Virus record (IMG/VR): IMGVR_UViG_3300033143_001219
Location: 1-64,000 of that record
DNA length: 64,000 nt
Strand: one strand, 5' to 3'
From: a virus
Below, piece after piece: positions 55,752 to 64,000 of this stretch. Below the pieces are notes generated by a model that did no database searches, had not been told where the DNA came from, and saw only the letters and a program-made list of their open reading frames with translations. Each line of letters starts with the position of its first letter. The stretch's first letter is position 1. The position numbers and the translations under genes are program-made.

Positions 55752-57692
55752 TTATGATGCTGGGTAAATTAATGCTGAAGAGCTTTTAGCTCCTGGAATT
55801 AATTCACTGAAAGCAAATCTACGTGTAGCAACTAAAAGATTCTTTTGGTTTGCAATATCACGGTCACGTTCAACCATCATACCACGTAACTCACCAAATA
55901 AGAAGTTAGCTGAATTTAATGCAACTGCAGCTACTGTTCCAACTGCTGGTACAGCAAACGAATCAGATACAACTACTGGCGAACCATTAACTGAACCAAT
56001 TTGTCCACGTAAGATAGTAGCCTTATCACCAACTAAATCAGAAGTACGGAAATCCGGATCTTCTAATAAGTCATAATATGCACCTTCACTTACAATGTAA
56101 ACTACGTCACTAGGATTTAAACCATAAGGACCCATTTGTCTACGTGTAGATTGTAAATCCGCAACAGTAATTGGGTTATTACTACCAAATGTACCATCTT
56201 GTGTGAAGCTACTACCATTATCTGTTGCAAGTGTTGCAACACCACTAATTAATGCAAGACCAGTTTGACCTGCAATAGTTTCAACACCTGCGTTACCACG
56301 AAGTAATTCAGTATCTGTTGTGCGAGCCATTCTACGAACGATAGCGTTACGTACAATTGGTGCAATTGCGATAATTGAATCTTCTTCTTCTTCATATCCT
56401 AAATACTCTTTAGAAGCTAATTTCTCAGCTTTTAATAGATTATCTGCTGGAGTATGAGTTCTAGCAACACCAGATGAATCTCCATTAGTAGATTTATATG
56501 CTGTATCTGCTACCCATGATGCGTGTCCTGCTTCTGGGTTATATGGGAAAACTAAAGTTCTAGAAGTCATTTTAACTCTGTTTGAGAACATTGGCTCTAA
56601 GATTAGTTTATCTTGCATATCTTGATATAAGTTAGTAGAGAATAAAGTCTCCCAATCACTACCATCACCAGCTCCACCGGAATCCATGCCACCTAAGTGA
56701 TCACCAATTTTTTCGATGTATGCTTTATATGAATCTAATTCCACAATACTCTTGCCCATAATTTTAGATGTTAAAACGAACTTATCAATTTCGTCCTGTG
56801 CAACTTGCTTATTAGAACGATTATCATCAAAACGCATTTTAGATGTAGTTAAAGCAATAATTTCATCTTGCTTTTCTTTCAAATCAGTTTCTAATGCTTT
56901 TAATGATTCCGCTATAGTTTGATCTTTAGCTTCAAGTCGTGCTTCAAGCTCTTTAACTAAACGTTCTGCGCCGGACGTACCAGCTTCAGCAGCAAGAGTA
57001 GCAATTTCTGCTTTCTTCTTGTCTGCAGCTTCTTTTTCAGCAAATGCTTTTTCAATAGCCTTTGTTTCTAATTTTTTAACCTCTTCAGGTGTTAAATTAA
57101 TTGTGTCTTTACTCACAGTTATTTCTCCTTTGTTTACAGTAGTATCCAGATCTGTATCTGGTAACTGTATATTATCATTGTTGAATAAGTTTTTAAACTC
57201 ATTATATTCTTCTTCATCTTTAAAAGATTTTTTCACAGAAAATATAGATTCGGCATTTGCTGGAATACTAACTACTGATAGTTCATATAGTTCGAGATCT
57301 TTTATTACAAAGATATCGGTGTCAGTGTCATAGTCGGCATCTTTGACTCTAAACCCTACTGAAAAAGCTTTTAGTACTCCTTCTTTTACTAGGTTATAAA
57401 CGTCACCAGCAGACTTGCTGATTTCGGCTATAACTCGTAAACCTTTATTATTTACGCTATAATCTGTTACCTCTCCAATAGGTTTTTCGTGATTATGAAA
57501 AGCAAGAACAATAGGATTTAGTAGATAATTATCCATCCCACCCTTAGTCCATGCTTCTTCAAGTATTACATCACCTACCCTATCTTTGTTTGTAGTATTT
57601 GCGTAACCTTCGATCGTGATAGTTTCTTTATCATCACTAACAGACTTAACTCTAAAAATAGAAGTTAGCTGCATATTTTTATTCATTTCCAT
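55752..57692 (-). CDS. Prohead protease-major capsid fusion protein, 646 residues
   Basis: The N-terminal about 170 residues are an HK97-type prohead protease: GYANTTNKDRVGDVI, AFHNHEKPIGEV (catalytic His), LKAFSVGFRV (catalytic Ser) and ELYELSVVSIPANAES. A charged coiled coil (scaffold-like, residues about 200-290) follows, then an HK97-fold capsid domain (GSDWETLFSTNLYQDMQDK ... VARTHTPADNLLKAEKLASKEYLGYEEEEDS ... DVVYIVSEGAYYDLLEDPDFRT). One chain thus provides protease, delta/scaffold and capsid, to be cut apart during maturation. I chose ATG 57692 (MEMNKNMQLTS) for its GAGG site. Confidence 0.88.
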   Translation of the reverse strand: MEMNKNMQLTSIFRVKSVSDDKETITIEGYANTTNKDRVGDVILEEAWTKGGMDNYLLNPIVLAFHNHEKPIGEVTDYSVNNKGLRVIAEISKSAGDVYNLVKEGVLKAFSVGFRVKDADYDTDTDIFVIKDLELYELSVVSIPANAESIFSVKKSFKDEEEYNEFKNLFNNDNIQLPDTDLDTTVNKGEITVSKDTINLTPEEVKKLETKAIEKAFAEKEAADKKKAEIATLAAEAGTSGAERLVKELEARLEAKDQTIAESLKALETDLKEKQDEIIALTTSKMRFDDNRSNKQVAQDEIDKFVLTSKIMGKSIVELDSYKAYIEKIGDHLGGMDSGGAGDGSDWETLFSTNLYQDMQDKLILEPMFSNRVKMTSRTLVFPYNPEAGHASWVADTAYKSTNGDSSGVARTHTPADNLLKAEKLASKEYLGYEEEEDSIIAIAPIVRNAIVRRMARTTDTELLRGNAGVETIAGQTGLALISGVATLATDNGSSFTQDGTFGSNNPITVADLQSTRRQMGPYGLNPSDVVYIVSEGAYYDLLEDPDFRTSDLVGDKATILRGQIGSVNGSPVVVSDSFAVPAVGTVAAVALNSANFLFGELRGMMVERDRDIANQKNLLVATRRFAFSELIPGAKSSSALIYPAS

Positions 57693-58875
57693 TATCGGAA
57701 TCCTCTTTTTTAGGTGCTCCACCTTCTCCTGCATCTAAAGCTGATCCAGCTATGTTTGCGGGTAAGATTAAGTCATCTGCAAATTCAGAATCTGAATCTT
57801 CGTAGCGTAATTCCGCCCTAGCTTCATTTCTTGATATAATACCAGCGTTAACTAAAGTACTATAGTAATTTGCAGAATCTCTAAGTTCCGGTCTCAGTGC
57901 TAATACATTTTGCGATATAGGTTTTATATCATAACCAAAGAAATATTCTAAACTTTGTATGGTCTTATTAACTAAGGGCATAACTGTGTTTATATAAAAC
58001 ATTCTTAAGTTTGGGTTTATATTTGCGTTGTTCCCAGAATCTAGTAATAGTGGAGGTACTCCTAAAGCTTTAAGTATTGCTTGCTCTTGTATTTTAATAC
58101 TTTCCGAGAAATCAAGTTCTTTAAAGTTATACTTAGATAAGGATTCCACTGAGAAATCTCCATCTAATACCATAGGTCTCTTTCCACCCCTACGTGGGTT
58201 ATATTTTGACATCCATTGGTGAACTATTCTATCCTTAACTCTCTGCGAAAGAGGATTAGGGGTTTTAAGAATAATACCCGGTATTGCTGAGTTGTCAAAA
58301 AAGTTCTTTTGAAAATCATTCATGCTCATTAATAGGTTAATATTTGATTTAGCGGAGTCTAATCTAGATTTTCCTTCGTAGATCGAATCTCCGGAATTAT
58401 CTTTGATATGTATTACTTCATTTGGTTTAAATGTAGTATTTCCATATCTAAATCCTTTTATGTATGTTTTTTTGTCCGTAATAATTTCAGTCTTCAAAGC
58501 TGGAAGATTGTACATAAATACACCATCATAGTATATAAACGCATCACCTTCTAGTATTAAATCTGTATATATATTCCTAAAGAATACATCTGCACTATGA
58601 TACGGATTAGGTCTAAATGTAAGTAACTGAGTTAGTTTCTTCTTTCGTATCCGTGTTTCTGAAGTAAACCAATCCTGTATTTCACCTACATCCATCTTGA
58701 TATCAGCACATGCGTCTATAATTAAATCTACACCTCTACTGACAGTTCCAACTGTATTATAAGCCTTTTGATTATTATAATGATCTCTAGATGGAGATAC
58801 TGTATCTCCAAAATCATCTGATATTTCGGGCTGAGCTGGGTTAATTTTTTCTCTTATTTTATCCCATATATTCAT
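57679..58875 (-). CDS. Portal protein (HK97 family), 398 residues
   Basis: Typical portal features: AYNTVGTVSRGVDLIIDA, a wing region with WFTSETRIRKKKLTQLLTFRPN, VFFRNIYTDLILEGDAFIYYDG, the LKTPNPLSQRVKDRI stem helix, NINPNLRMFYINTVMPLVNKTIQSLE and the C-terminal NAGIISRNEARAELRYE. It forms the dodecamer through which DNA enters and leaves. It precedes the protease-capsid gene and overlaps it by 14 bases. Confidence 0.88.
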   Translation of the reverse strand: MNIWDKIREKINPAQPEISDDFGDTVSPSRDHYNNQKAYNTVGTVSRGVDLIIDACADIKMDVGEIQDWFTSETRIRKKKLTQLLTFRPNPYHSADVFFRNIYTDLILEGDAFIYYDGVFMYNLPALKTEIITDKKTYIKGFRYGNTTFKPNEVIHIKDNSGDSIYEGKSRLDSAKSNINLLMSMNDFQKNFFDNSAIPGIILKTPNPLSQRVKDRIVHQWMSKYNPRRGGKRPMVLDGDFSVESLSKYNFKELDFSESIKIQEQAILKALGVPPLLLDSGNNANINPNLRMFYINTVMPLVNKTIQSLEYFFGYDIKPISQNVLALRPELRDSANYYSTLVNAGIISRNEARAELRYEDSDSEFADDLILPANIAGSALDAGEGGAPKKEDSDNGNE

Positions 58876-58930
58876 GTGTTTACCCTTAAAGTAAGTAGCC
58901 CCTTTCGAGGCTACCCATATCCATAAACTA

Positions 58931-59713
58931 TTAAGCTGATGGTAAGAACGCTAATGCTGTTCCTTGACCTTCTCTTAATAATTCCCAAGCTGCGCCGTCC
59001 CATCTAAATTCAGCACTCATACCTATTTCACCAGTAGTGAACAATGCTTCTACGGAAGCTGTTCCTGCGTCTGCTAAATGACCAACTAATGTTGGTGTGT
59101 CAGAACCTGCTGCTGCTTTGATAACTACTAGTACTGTATCGCCTACACTATTTCCGTCGTCTACAACATAGTACTCTTTATCTTGCGTACTACCTGTAGT
59201 ATCAATTGAAGAGTATTTATAGTTACCAGATACAACTTTTGCTGCTCTACCTAAAGATGCAGTTACTGGTTGAGTTAAAGTTGTAATATCCGCTGTCCCA
59301 CCTAAAGTTACTCCATTACCTCTAACTCCTGGGTAGAATGTTAACGTTAATGTAGCTGTTGTGAAATCACAACCTACTGCATCTACAGGATATAAATAAC
59401 CCCATGCACCAGTAGTTTCTGTTTCTGCTAAAACCTGAGCTTCTAAACTAGCTCCTGCTGTTGCTAAGTCAGTGATAGCTTGAAATAAATGTGGATCTGC
59501 TGCAGTACCTGCTGATGTTCCAGCAGCTTCTGATGCACCCGCTTGCGCTTCAAATACATAATCACCAATAATTACTGTTTCACCAGCTAAAGGGATATCT
59601 GTAAATAAGATTGAACCTACTGCCAATCTACCTGCGGCACCTACAAATTCTTCTGTACCCATCATAGCATTATAAAGACGTGCTCTTGATTTGTTTTTAC
59701 TAATATTTTTCAT
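58931..59713 (-). CDS. Structural protein, 260 residues
   Basis: Not matched with certainty. MKNISKNKSRARLYNAMMG start, then GSILFTDIPLAGETVIIGDYVFEAQAG and long Ala/Gly/Thr-rich beta stretches, ending SAEFRWDGAAWELLREG. Such beta-rich Ala/Thr sequences are usual in phage virion or decoration proteins. It lies upstream of the portal gene, ahead of a hairpin-containing gap. Could be a head fibre, decoration or head-vertex protein. Confidence 0.65.
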   Translation of the reverse strand: MKNISKNKSRARLYNAMMGTEEFVGAAGRLAVGSILFTDIPLAGETVIIGDYVFEAQAGASEAAGTSAGTAADPHLFQAITDLATAGASLEAQVLAETETTGAWGYLYPVDAVGCDFTTATLTLTFYPGVRGNGVTLGGTADITTLTQPVTASLGRAAKVVSGNYKYSSIDTTGSTQDKEYYVVDDGNSVGDTVLVVIKAAAGSDTPTLVGHLADAGTASVEALFTTGEIGMSAEFRWDGAAWELLREGQGTALAFLPSA

Positions 59714-59758
59714 TGTTTCTCCTAGTCCTTCTCTACGTTATTATAATTATTGTATAGA

Positions 59759-60130
59759 TTAGTTATTATATTTAAGTTTTTGTTTTTCGCACCAGCGTTC
59801 TTGCTTCGCAGCAGTACTTAATGCCGGTACTTTACCATAGACTTTATGAAGTCTATTCATGTGATGAAACTTACATAATGTAATAGTCTTATTATATATC
59901 TCATCATGAAATTTTTCTTTAAAGACTTCACGATGTTCTAATATATCATCCACACTATTAATTGTGATTTTTTCATCTTTCTTCCACTTTAACCAAAGCA
60001 GAGTCATTGAAAAGAAATGATGGAACTGTAATTCTTCTTCTGAGTTGCATATATAACAAGCATTTGCTTTCTTATATGCACCTTTAGCTAAGTCTCTTAC
60101 ATATTTTATCTCATCTCTTTTTAAATCCAT
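59759..60130 (-). CDS. HNH endonuclease, 123 residues
   Basis: Cys24 and Cys27 (ACYIC), the HHFF segment near residue 40 and the C-terminal CKFHHMNRLHK motif near residue 86 form an HNH fold with a zinc knuckle. The bulk of the protein is basic and helical. In HK97-like phages an HNH protein near the packaging genes assists terminase; in T5-like phages HNH genes are often mobile. The terminase genes are not in this window, so the two roles cannot be separated. Confidence 0.8.
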   Translation of the reverse strand: MDLKRDEIKYVRDLAKGAYKKANACYICNSEEELQFHHFFSMTLLWLKWKKDEKITINSVDDILEHREVFKEKFHDEIYNKTITLCKFHHMNRLHKVYGKVPALSTAAKQERWCEKQKLKYNN

Positions 60131-60132
60131 TT

Positions 60133-60510
60133 TTACTTTTCCTTATGTATATGTATACTGTCTTTACGTCTAGATTGTTCCCTATCTATTCTATATACTT
60201 TTCCAGATTGCTTATCAATTTTTCGTTCTAATTTATCAATTAAATCAATAAGTCTACCTAGACCTCCGTTATATTCAGCGGTGAGAGTTTCTAATTTAAT
60301 AACTCTCTCTAATAAATCAGGTCTTTGTTTAAACTGGGCAACGTCACTTGTTAATGTTGCTGCCCACCAAACTGTAGATACTATATTAACTAGTAATAAA
60401 CCTATAATAGATAGTGATAAACTTTTTGTCTGATGCCAATGTATATCACCAACTATAACTCTTCTTTCTTTACCTTGATATAAGGGTGCTTCATTTTTAT
60501 CTTTTGACAT
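60133..60510 (-). CDS. Membrane-anchored coiled-coil protein, 125 residues
   Basis: Residues about 28-52 are a single transmembrane segment (LSLSIIGLLLVNIVSTVWWAA), preceded by a charged N-terminus with a basic cluster (GKERRVIVGDIHWH) and followed by a coiled coil (ERVIKLETLTAEYN, LIDLIDKLERKIDK) and a basic tail. Comparable proteins in other phages lie in late clusters and are sometimes called spanin-like or holin-like. Unrelated in sequence to the lysis cluster at 31927-34349. Confidence 0.65.
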   Translation of the reverse strand: MSKDKNEAPLYQGKERRVIVGDIHWHQTKSLSLSIIGLLLVNIVSTVWWAATLTSDVAQFKQRPDLLERVIKLETLTAEYNGGLGRLIDLIDKLERKIDKQSGKVYRIDREQSRRKDSIHIHKEK

Positions 60511-61626
60511 TTATTTTAGTCCTAAGTATTTTGGTAAACTTAGTGCAGCACTTTCTTCCCACACACGTGTGGATGTTACTTGGTCTGCTATTGTAGTTCC
60601 CGTACTATTATCTGATATTTTCATTCCATCTCGTAAAGCTACTGTTCCATCCGTGTTTCCAGCTTGTAAAACACATAAACCCGATAACACATCTATACAT
60701 ACTATAGAATTGGCATCTGTTATGCCTGTTACTTCAAAAGGTCCTGCGTGACCCCTTATTGCACAACTTGCATGTCCATTTACATCTAATACAGGTCTTA
60801 AAATAGACTCTGCTCTAATAGTAAATGATCTAACAATTGTAAATACTCCACCAAGCACATAAGGCCCAGCACCTGCATATCCAAGATTATGAGCCTCTCC
60901 CTGTAAACCTGTCACACCATCGGGGTGCAGATCAACATTTTCAAAACGCATAGTAGTTCCATTTAAATCACCCTTAATACATAGATTTTTAAATACTGTA
61001 TTTGTAGTTGAGGAACCCGCAGTTAAGTCTAAAATTGTTGAATTAGAACTAACGGCTTGTACTACATAATTATCAATATTTTCTGCTGCACCTATAGTTA
61101 GGTTTCCAATAATATGTATTACTTTAATACCATAAATATTAGAAATAGCTTTCGTATCTGTTAAATTATTTGAAGGACTACTAGGAGTTCCTGCAGGATA
61201 ATCAGTTCCAGATATTCCATTTGCAACATCTATTGTTATTACATCATTAAATGTACCATGATTTAAGAATATAGGATCAATGAAACCAGTAGTATTATTA
61301 GTATTAACACTTACTTGATTTTTTACCTCTACATCTCGAATATTAGTATTACCATTAATAATGTTAACGGAGTATAACCCATCTTCAAATTGTAGTTCAT
61401 AATAATCTTCATTAACTTCTGTAATACTTGGTGTGGAAGAAGTTGCTGATATACGTGAATATATTACAGGAGATACAATACCTTCTGGACTATCTGCATA
61501 ATCTCTTAATAGTTGCCAAAATACATCTACTGTTAACTTGTATTTAGTACCTATATCCAATGTTAAATCAGATTTAGGTAATGTTATTAACCAAGGGGTA
61601 ACTGTATAATCAACACTAATTGCCAT
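60511..61626 (-). CDS. Virion structural protein, 371 residues
   Basis: I chose ATG 61626 (MAISVDYTVTPWLITL) after ACGGAA; a start at 61644 is possible but overlaps the neighbouring gene more. The N-terminal about 130 residues (LDIGTKYKLTVDVFWQLLRDYADSPEGI ... YSVNIINGN) followed by right-handed beta-helix-like repeats (IHIIGNLTIGAAENI, FKNLCIKGDLNGTTMRF) occur in many marine phage structural proteins. Likely a tail spike, head fibre or appendage. Confidence 0.72.
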   Translation of the reverse strand: MAISVDYTVTPWLITLPKSDLTLDIGTKYKLTVDVFWQLLRDYADSPEGIVSPVIYSRISATSSTPSITEVNEDYYELQFEDGLYSVNIINGNTNIRDVEVKNQVSVNTNNTTGFIDPIFLNHGTFNDVITIDVANGISGTDYPAGTPSSPSNNLTDTKAISNIYGIKVIHIIGNLTIGAAENIDNYVVQAVSSNSTILDLTAGSSTTNTVFKNLCIKGDLNGTTMRFENVDLHPDGVTGLQGEAHNLGYAGAGPYVLGGVFTIVRSFTIRAESILRPVLDVNGHASCAIRGHAGPFEVTGITDANSIVCIDVLSGLCVLQAGNTDGTVALRDGMKISDNSTGTTIADQVTSTRVWEESAALSLPKYLGLK

Positions 61627-61825
61627 TTTCCGTACTTCCACCATTGAAGCTTTTAGTTAGCATTAGATTAATCTTATTATTCATTAGACCCAATTTTTCA
61701 TCTTGAGTTCTAATTAATGCCTCTAAAAAGTCTACTTTTAATCTTAATTCATCCACAGCTTTTAAAGCCACCATAGTATTGCGCTTTACAACTTCTTCTC
61801 TTGCTTTTGCTATTGCATCATCCAT
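61616..61825 (-). CDS. Short coiled-coil protein, 69 residues
   Basis: Helical and charged throughout (AIAKAREEVVKRNTMVALKA, LKVDFLEALIRTQDEK), so a coiled coil is likely. Overlaps the structural gene downstream by 11 bases, suggesting the two products act together, for example as a trimerising segment or chaperone of the appendage. No family recognised. Confidence 0.6.
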   Translation of the reverse strand: MDDAIAKAREEVVKRNTMVALKAVDELRLKVDFLEALIRTQDEKLGLMNNKINLMLTKSFNGGSTENGN

Positions 61826-61834
61826 ATTATTTCC

Positions 61835-63679
61835 TTATTCGTCTGAGATCATTACTGCCGTTGAACTATATCCTGTAGAACTAGATATTATTCCAGTTAA
61901 TACACCCTCTTGTAAGAATGGTGATGCACTTGATTTTCTAGTCCAACCAACTACAGGTTGATCAGATGCATAAACTCTAGATGTACTTATTTCACCATTT
62001 ACATCTGTTAATCCAGTTAATGCTACAAATGTAGACTTAATTGTACCAGTTGGTGAAACCCCGGGTGTTGAATTCATAGTATATGTATATTCATTAGTAT
62101 TAGTTACTGTTATTTGCCAAACACCTCTATTAGCAGATACATCACCTTGTGTTATCTGTACATAATCATTAGTAGACATAGAATGTCCTGTATGTGCTAC
62201 AGTAGCCGTAGTTCCTGAATTTGATATTGTTACAGTTGCATTATATGGAAAAGGTCCTGTACCATCGGAGGCTCTTAATAATACTCTAGCTGATTGTATA
62301 CCTGTACCTGTATTACTAGCAGCTTTAGCTAACACTGTTACTGTTCCTGATACTATGCTAGTTGTAGCACTAGTACCATTTAAATATGTTGGAGTTGATG
62401 CACCATTAATTACGTTAATTGTTACTGCACCACCACTGTTATTGTATATAGTTGCATCAGTTGTACCAGTTGTACCATATCCACTCTCTGTATTTGCATC
62501 CCAATTATAACTGCCAGCCGTTGTTATTGTTACAGCATGCCCAGTACCTGCTGAAGTAAATGATGTACCTGTTACATTAGACATACTAGCTGTAGTTATT
62601 GCTGATGTTGCCGTACTACTATCTATAGTACATCCATCTAATGTTCCTGTTAATGTAATTAAATCACACTGATTAAAACTGCTTCCTGTTATATCATTAG
62701 CTATAGTAGAGGTCCCACCGGACTGGAATACTATACCACTCATTGTTTGCCCAGATGCTGTTGTTAGTGTATTAAAACCACCAAGTGAACCACCTGTCAT
62801 TGTGAAAGCAGTAGCGCCGGATGCATCAAAATTAAAATCTACAGCTCCGGAATTATTAATTATTGAGTTAGTTAAAGTTACTGTTCCAGTAATATCACAT
62901 TGATAAGTATAAGTACCACCTAATGTATCAGTAAATACAAGTGTTTCAGCAATAGATGTTTGAGCAGTACCACTAAATTCAATACTACCTTGAGAAAATA
63001 TAATACCATTAGATTCTGAAAGAATACCTATAGCTGTTGTACTATCAGCCACTTGAGACTCAGAAAATAATAAATCACTAGCTGTGGTTCCTTGAAATGT
63101 TAAACCATCACCAACTTCCATCGCGTCAACAACAAAATTATCAAATCTAGCTGTTGTACCACCAACATCAGTAACAAAACCAATCTCAGTAATATCCCCT
63201 AAATCTGCAGCTGTTCCACTATTTTCACTCTCTGTAATTCCTGTAAATGCAGCCCATTTTTGAAAGCCACCAGAATAGTCATCACTACCAGCCACATTCC
63301 AGTAAGAAATATTTGTACCATCACCTAAATAAATCTGTAAACCACCATTGGCTTTTGTAAATGCAGAACCTGCCGCTAAAAACGCCGCCCAGATATAAAT
63401 AATTCCATCAGGTATAGCAGTTGCTCCTGCTCCTGTAGTACCTGTAGTAAAATCAAATCCAGCTGTTTCAGTAAAAATTATAGCTACGCGTTGCTTATTA
63501 GTACGAGCAGCTCTAGCATCACTACCTTCAGCAACTAAATCAATAGTGCCTACGGAGGCAAGTAGAGTCGGTGCACCACCGGCTCCCTCTAGTTTAATAG
63601 CAGACCAATTGGTTGCTGTATCAGCTGTATCTACCCTTGAAACAGTGTAGGTACCCCCCGTATTAATAGTAATAGCCAT
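61835..63679 (-). CDS. Large beta-rich appendage protein, 614 residues
   Basis: Starts MAITINTGGTYTVSRVDTADTATNW, then a lectin- or concanavalin-like region (residues about 30-190) and a long Thr/Ser/Gly-rich series of short repeats (SGTAQTSIAETLVFTD, NSIINNSGAVDFNFD, TASGQTMSGIVFQSGG) typical of a right-handed beta helix. C-terminus VNGEISTSRVYASDQPVVGWTRKSS. Related in style to the protein at 60511. Probably a virion appendage or spike. Confidence 0.72.
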   Translation of the reverse strand: MAITINTGGTYTVSRVDTADTATNWSAIKLEGAGGAPTLLASVGTIDLVAEGSDARAARTNKQRVAIIFTETAGFDFTTGTTGAGATAIPDGIIYIWAAFLAAGSAFTKANGGLQIYLGDGTNISYWNVAGSDDYSGGFQKWAAFTGITESENSGTAADLGDITEIGFVTDVGGTTARFDNFVVDAMEVGDGLTFQGTTASDLLFSESQVADSTTAIGILSESNGIIFSQGSIEFSGTAQTSIAETLVFTDTLGGTYTYQCDITGTVTLTNSIINNSGAVDFNFDASGATAFTMTGGSLGGFNTLTTASGQTMSGIVFQSGGTSTIANDITGSSFNQCDLITLTGTLDGCTIDSSTATSAITTASMSNVTGTSFTSAGTGHAVTITTAGSYNWDANTESGYGTTGTTDATIYNNSGGAVTINVINGASTPTYLNGTSATTSIVSGTVTVLAKAASNTGTGIQSARVLLRASDGTGPFPYNATVTISNSGTTATVAHTGHSMSTNDYVQITQGDVSANRGVWQITVTNTNEYTYTMNSTPGVSPTGTIKSTFVALTGLTDVNGEISTSRVYASDQPVVGWTRKSSASPFLQEGVLTGIISSSTGYSSTAVMISDE

Positions 63680-63682
63680 TTT

Positions 63683-64000
63683 TTAAGCATCCACTGTTCT
63701 AATCGCGTTAGATGAACCACCTGTATTTGTTAGTGTACCTGTAGTAATGTACTCCTTAATAGGAGTTCCACCACCGTCTCTAACTTTAATAACTAAAGTT
63801 CTATCTGCGTCATATACTCCAATAAATGAATGTGAAGTATTATATGTATAAGTATCTCCTGTTCCCGTGCCTGGGCCAGAAGCTGTAAATATTGTACCTG
63901 GGTCACTATTTGCTGCACCAATTAAAGTGAAATCAGTAGTACCCGTAGTTTGGATTACATATGTTGTACCATTTACACAACCTGTAGCCACAACCGTTGT
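63683..64000 (-). CDS. Structural protein, 5' end beyond window
   Basis: The frame is open to the end of the window and continues past it; a GTG at 63991 within the frame is unlikely to be the real start because the upstream codons still read in frame. Visible residues VATGCVNGTTYVIQTTGTTDFTLIG ... SGPGTGTGDTYTY match a short beta unit often repeated in phage virion proteins. Located upstream of the 614-residue appendage gene with a four-base gap. Confidence 0.65.
   Translation of the reverse strand, partial: TTVVATGCVNGTTYVIQTTGTTDFTLIGAANSDPGTIFTASGPGTGTGDTYTYNTSHSFIGVYDADRTLVIKVRDGGGTPIKEYITTGTLTNTGGSSNAIRTVDA

Noticed and set aside
1-64000. General recoding of TAG to an amino acid, suggested by the suppressor tRNA
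   Set aside because: Long genes are open under the standard code, and several genes end in TAG at well-supported ends with the next gene starting at once. At most limited suppression is supported.
1-64000. CRISPR arrays, insertion sequences, integrase or attachment sites
   Set aside because: No regularly spaced repeats, transposase or recombinase motifs were seen on either strand.

Overview
The window is part of a low-GC, tailed double-stranded DNA phage of the siphovirus type, most likely infecting a Gram-negative host. The replication block (positions 11999-29400) follows the order known from phage T5 and relatives: HTH regulator, NAD-dependent ligase split into two genes, Myb-like DNA-binding protein, DnaB-type helicase, primase, family A polymerase, SF2 helicase, single-strand binding protein, SbcD/SbcC-like pair, Holliday-junction resolvase, flap nuclease, dUTPase. 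No integrase, CRISPR array or lysogeny gene is visible. The structural genes include an unusually long 2366-residue tape measure.

Region by region: (1) 1-7272 is a dense cluster of 22 tRNA genes (one cut by the window edge) interleaved with small genes, many so tightly packed that the protein stop codon lies inside the next tRNA. It includes an amber-suppressor tRNA, an initiator-like tRNA with a long variable arm, a PTH2-like protein, two phosphoesterases and a SleB-like wall hydrolase. (2) 7300-10443 holds a SLOG-family gene that appears frameshifted and two tandem exported FG-GAP proteins. (3) 10437-10915 encodes a tmRNA whose gene is circularly permuted: the acceptor piece precedes the coding piece. 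(4) 11015-16787 holds small genes, a GroES homologue, DNA-binding proteins and the two ligase subunits. (5) 16888-31894 is the replication, recombination and nucleotide block, ending with a B12-dependent ribonucleotide reductase. (6) A bidirectional terminator at 31903-31924 separates this from the late genes, which all run on the minus strand from 64000 down to 31927: structural proteins, HNH nuclease, portal, protease-capsid fusion, connector and tail completion proteins, major tail protein, frameshifted tail chaperones, GIY-YIG nuclease, tape measure, tail tip and fibres, a polyglycine adhesin, then an envelope/lysis cluster.

The phage carries its own translation support (tRNAs for most amino acids, tmRNA, PTH2-like protein, GroES) beside a nearly self-sufficient DNA replication set. 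Four strong sigma70-like promoters (2143, 6685, 11931, 15253) share a TATAATAT-type -10 box; two of them place the start codon at the predicted first transcribed base.

The host cannot be fixed from sequence alone. The permuted tmRNA and its tag beginning ANDN resemble those of alphaproteobacteria, and the holin family is best known from gene transfer agents of that class, but the replication block is closest to phages of gammaproteobacteria. All functional calls rest on reading motifs by eye; no database search was run.
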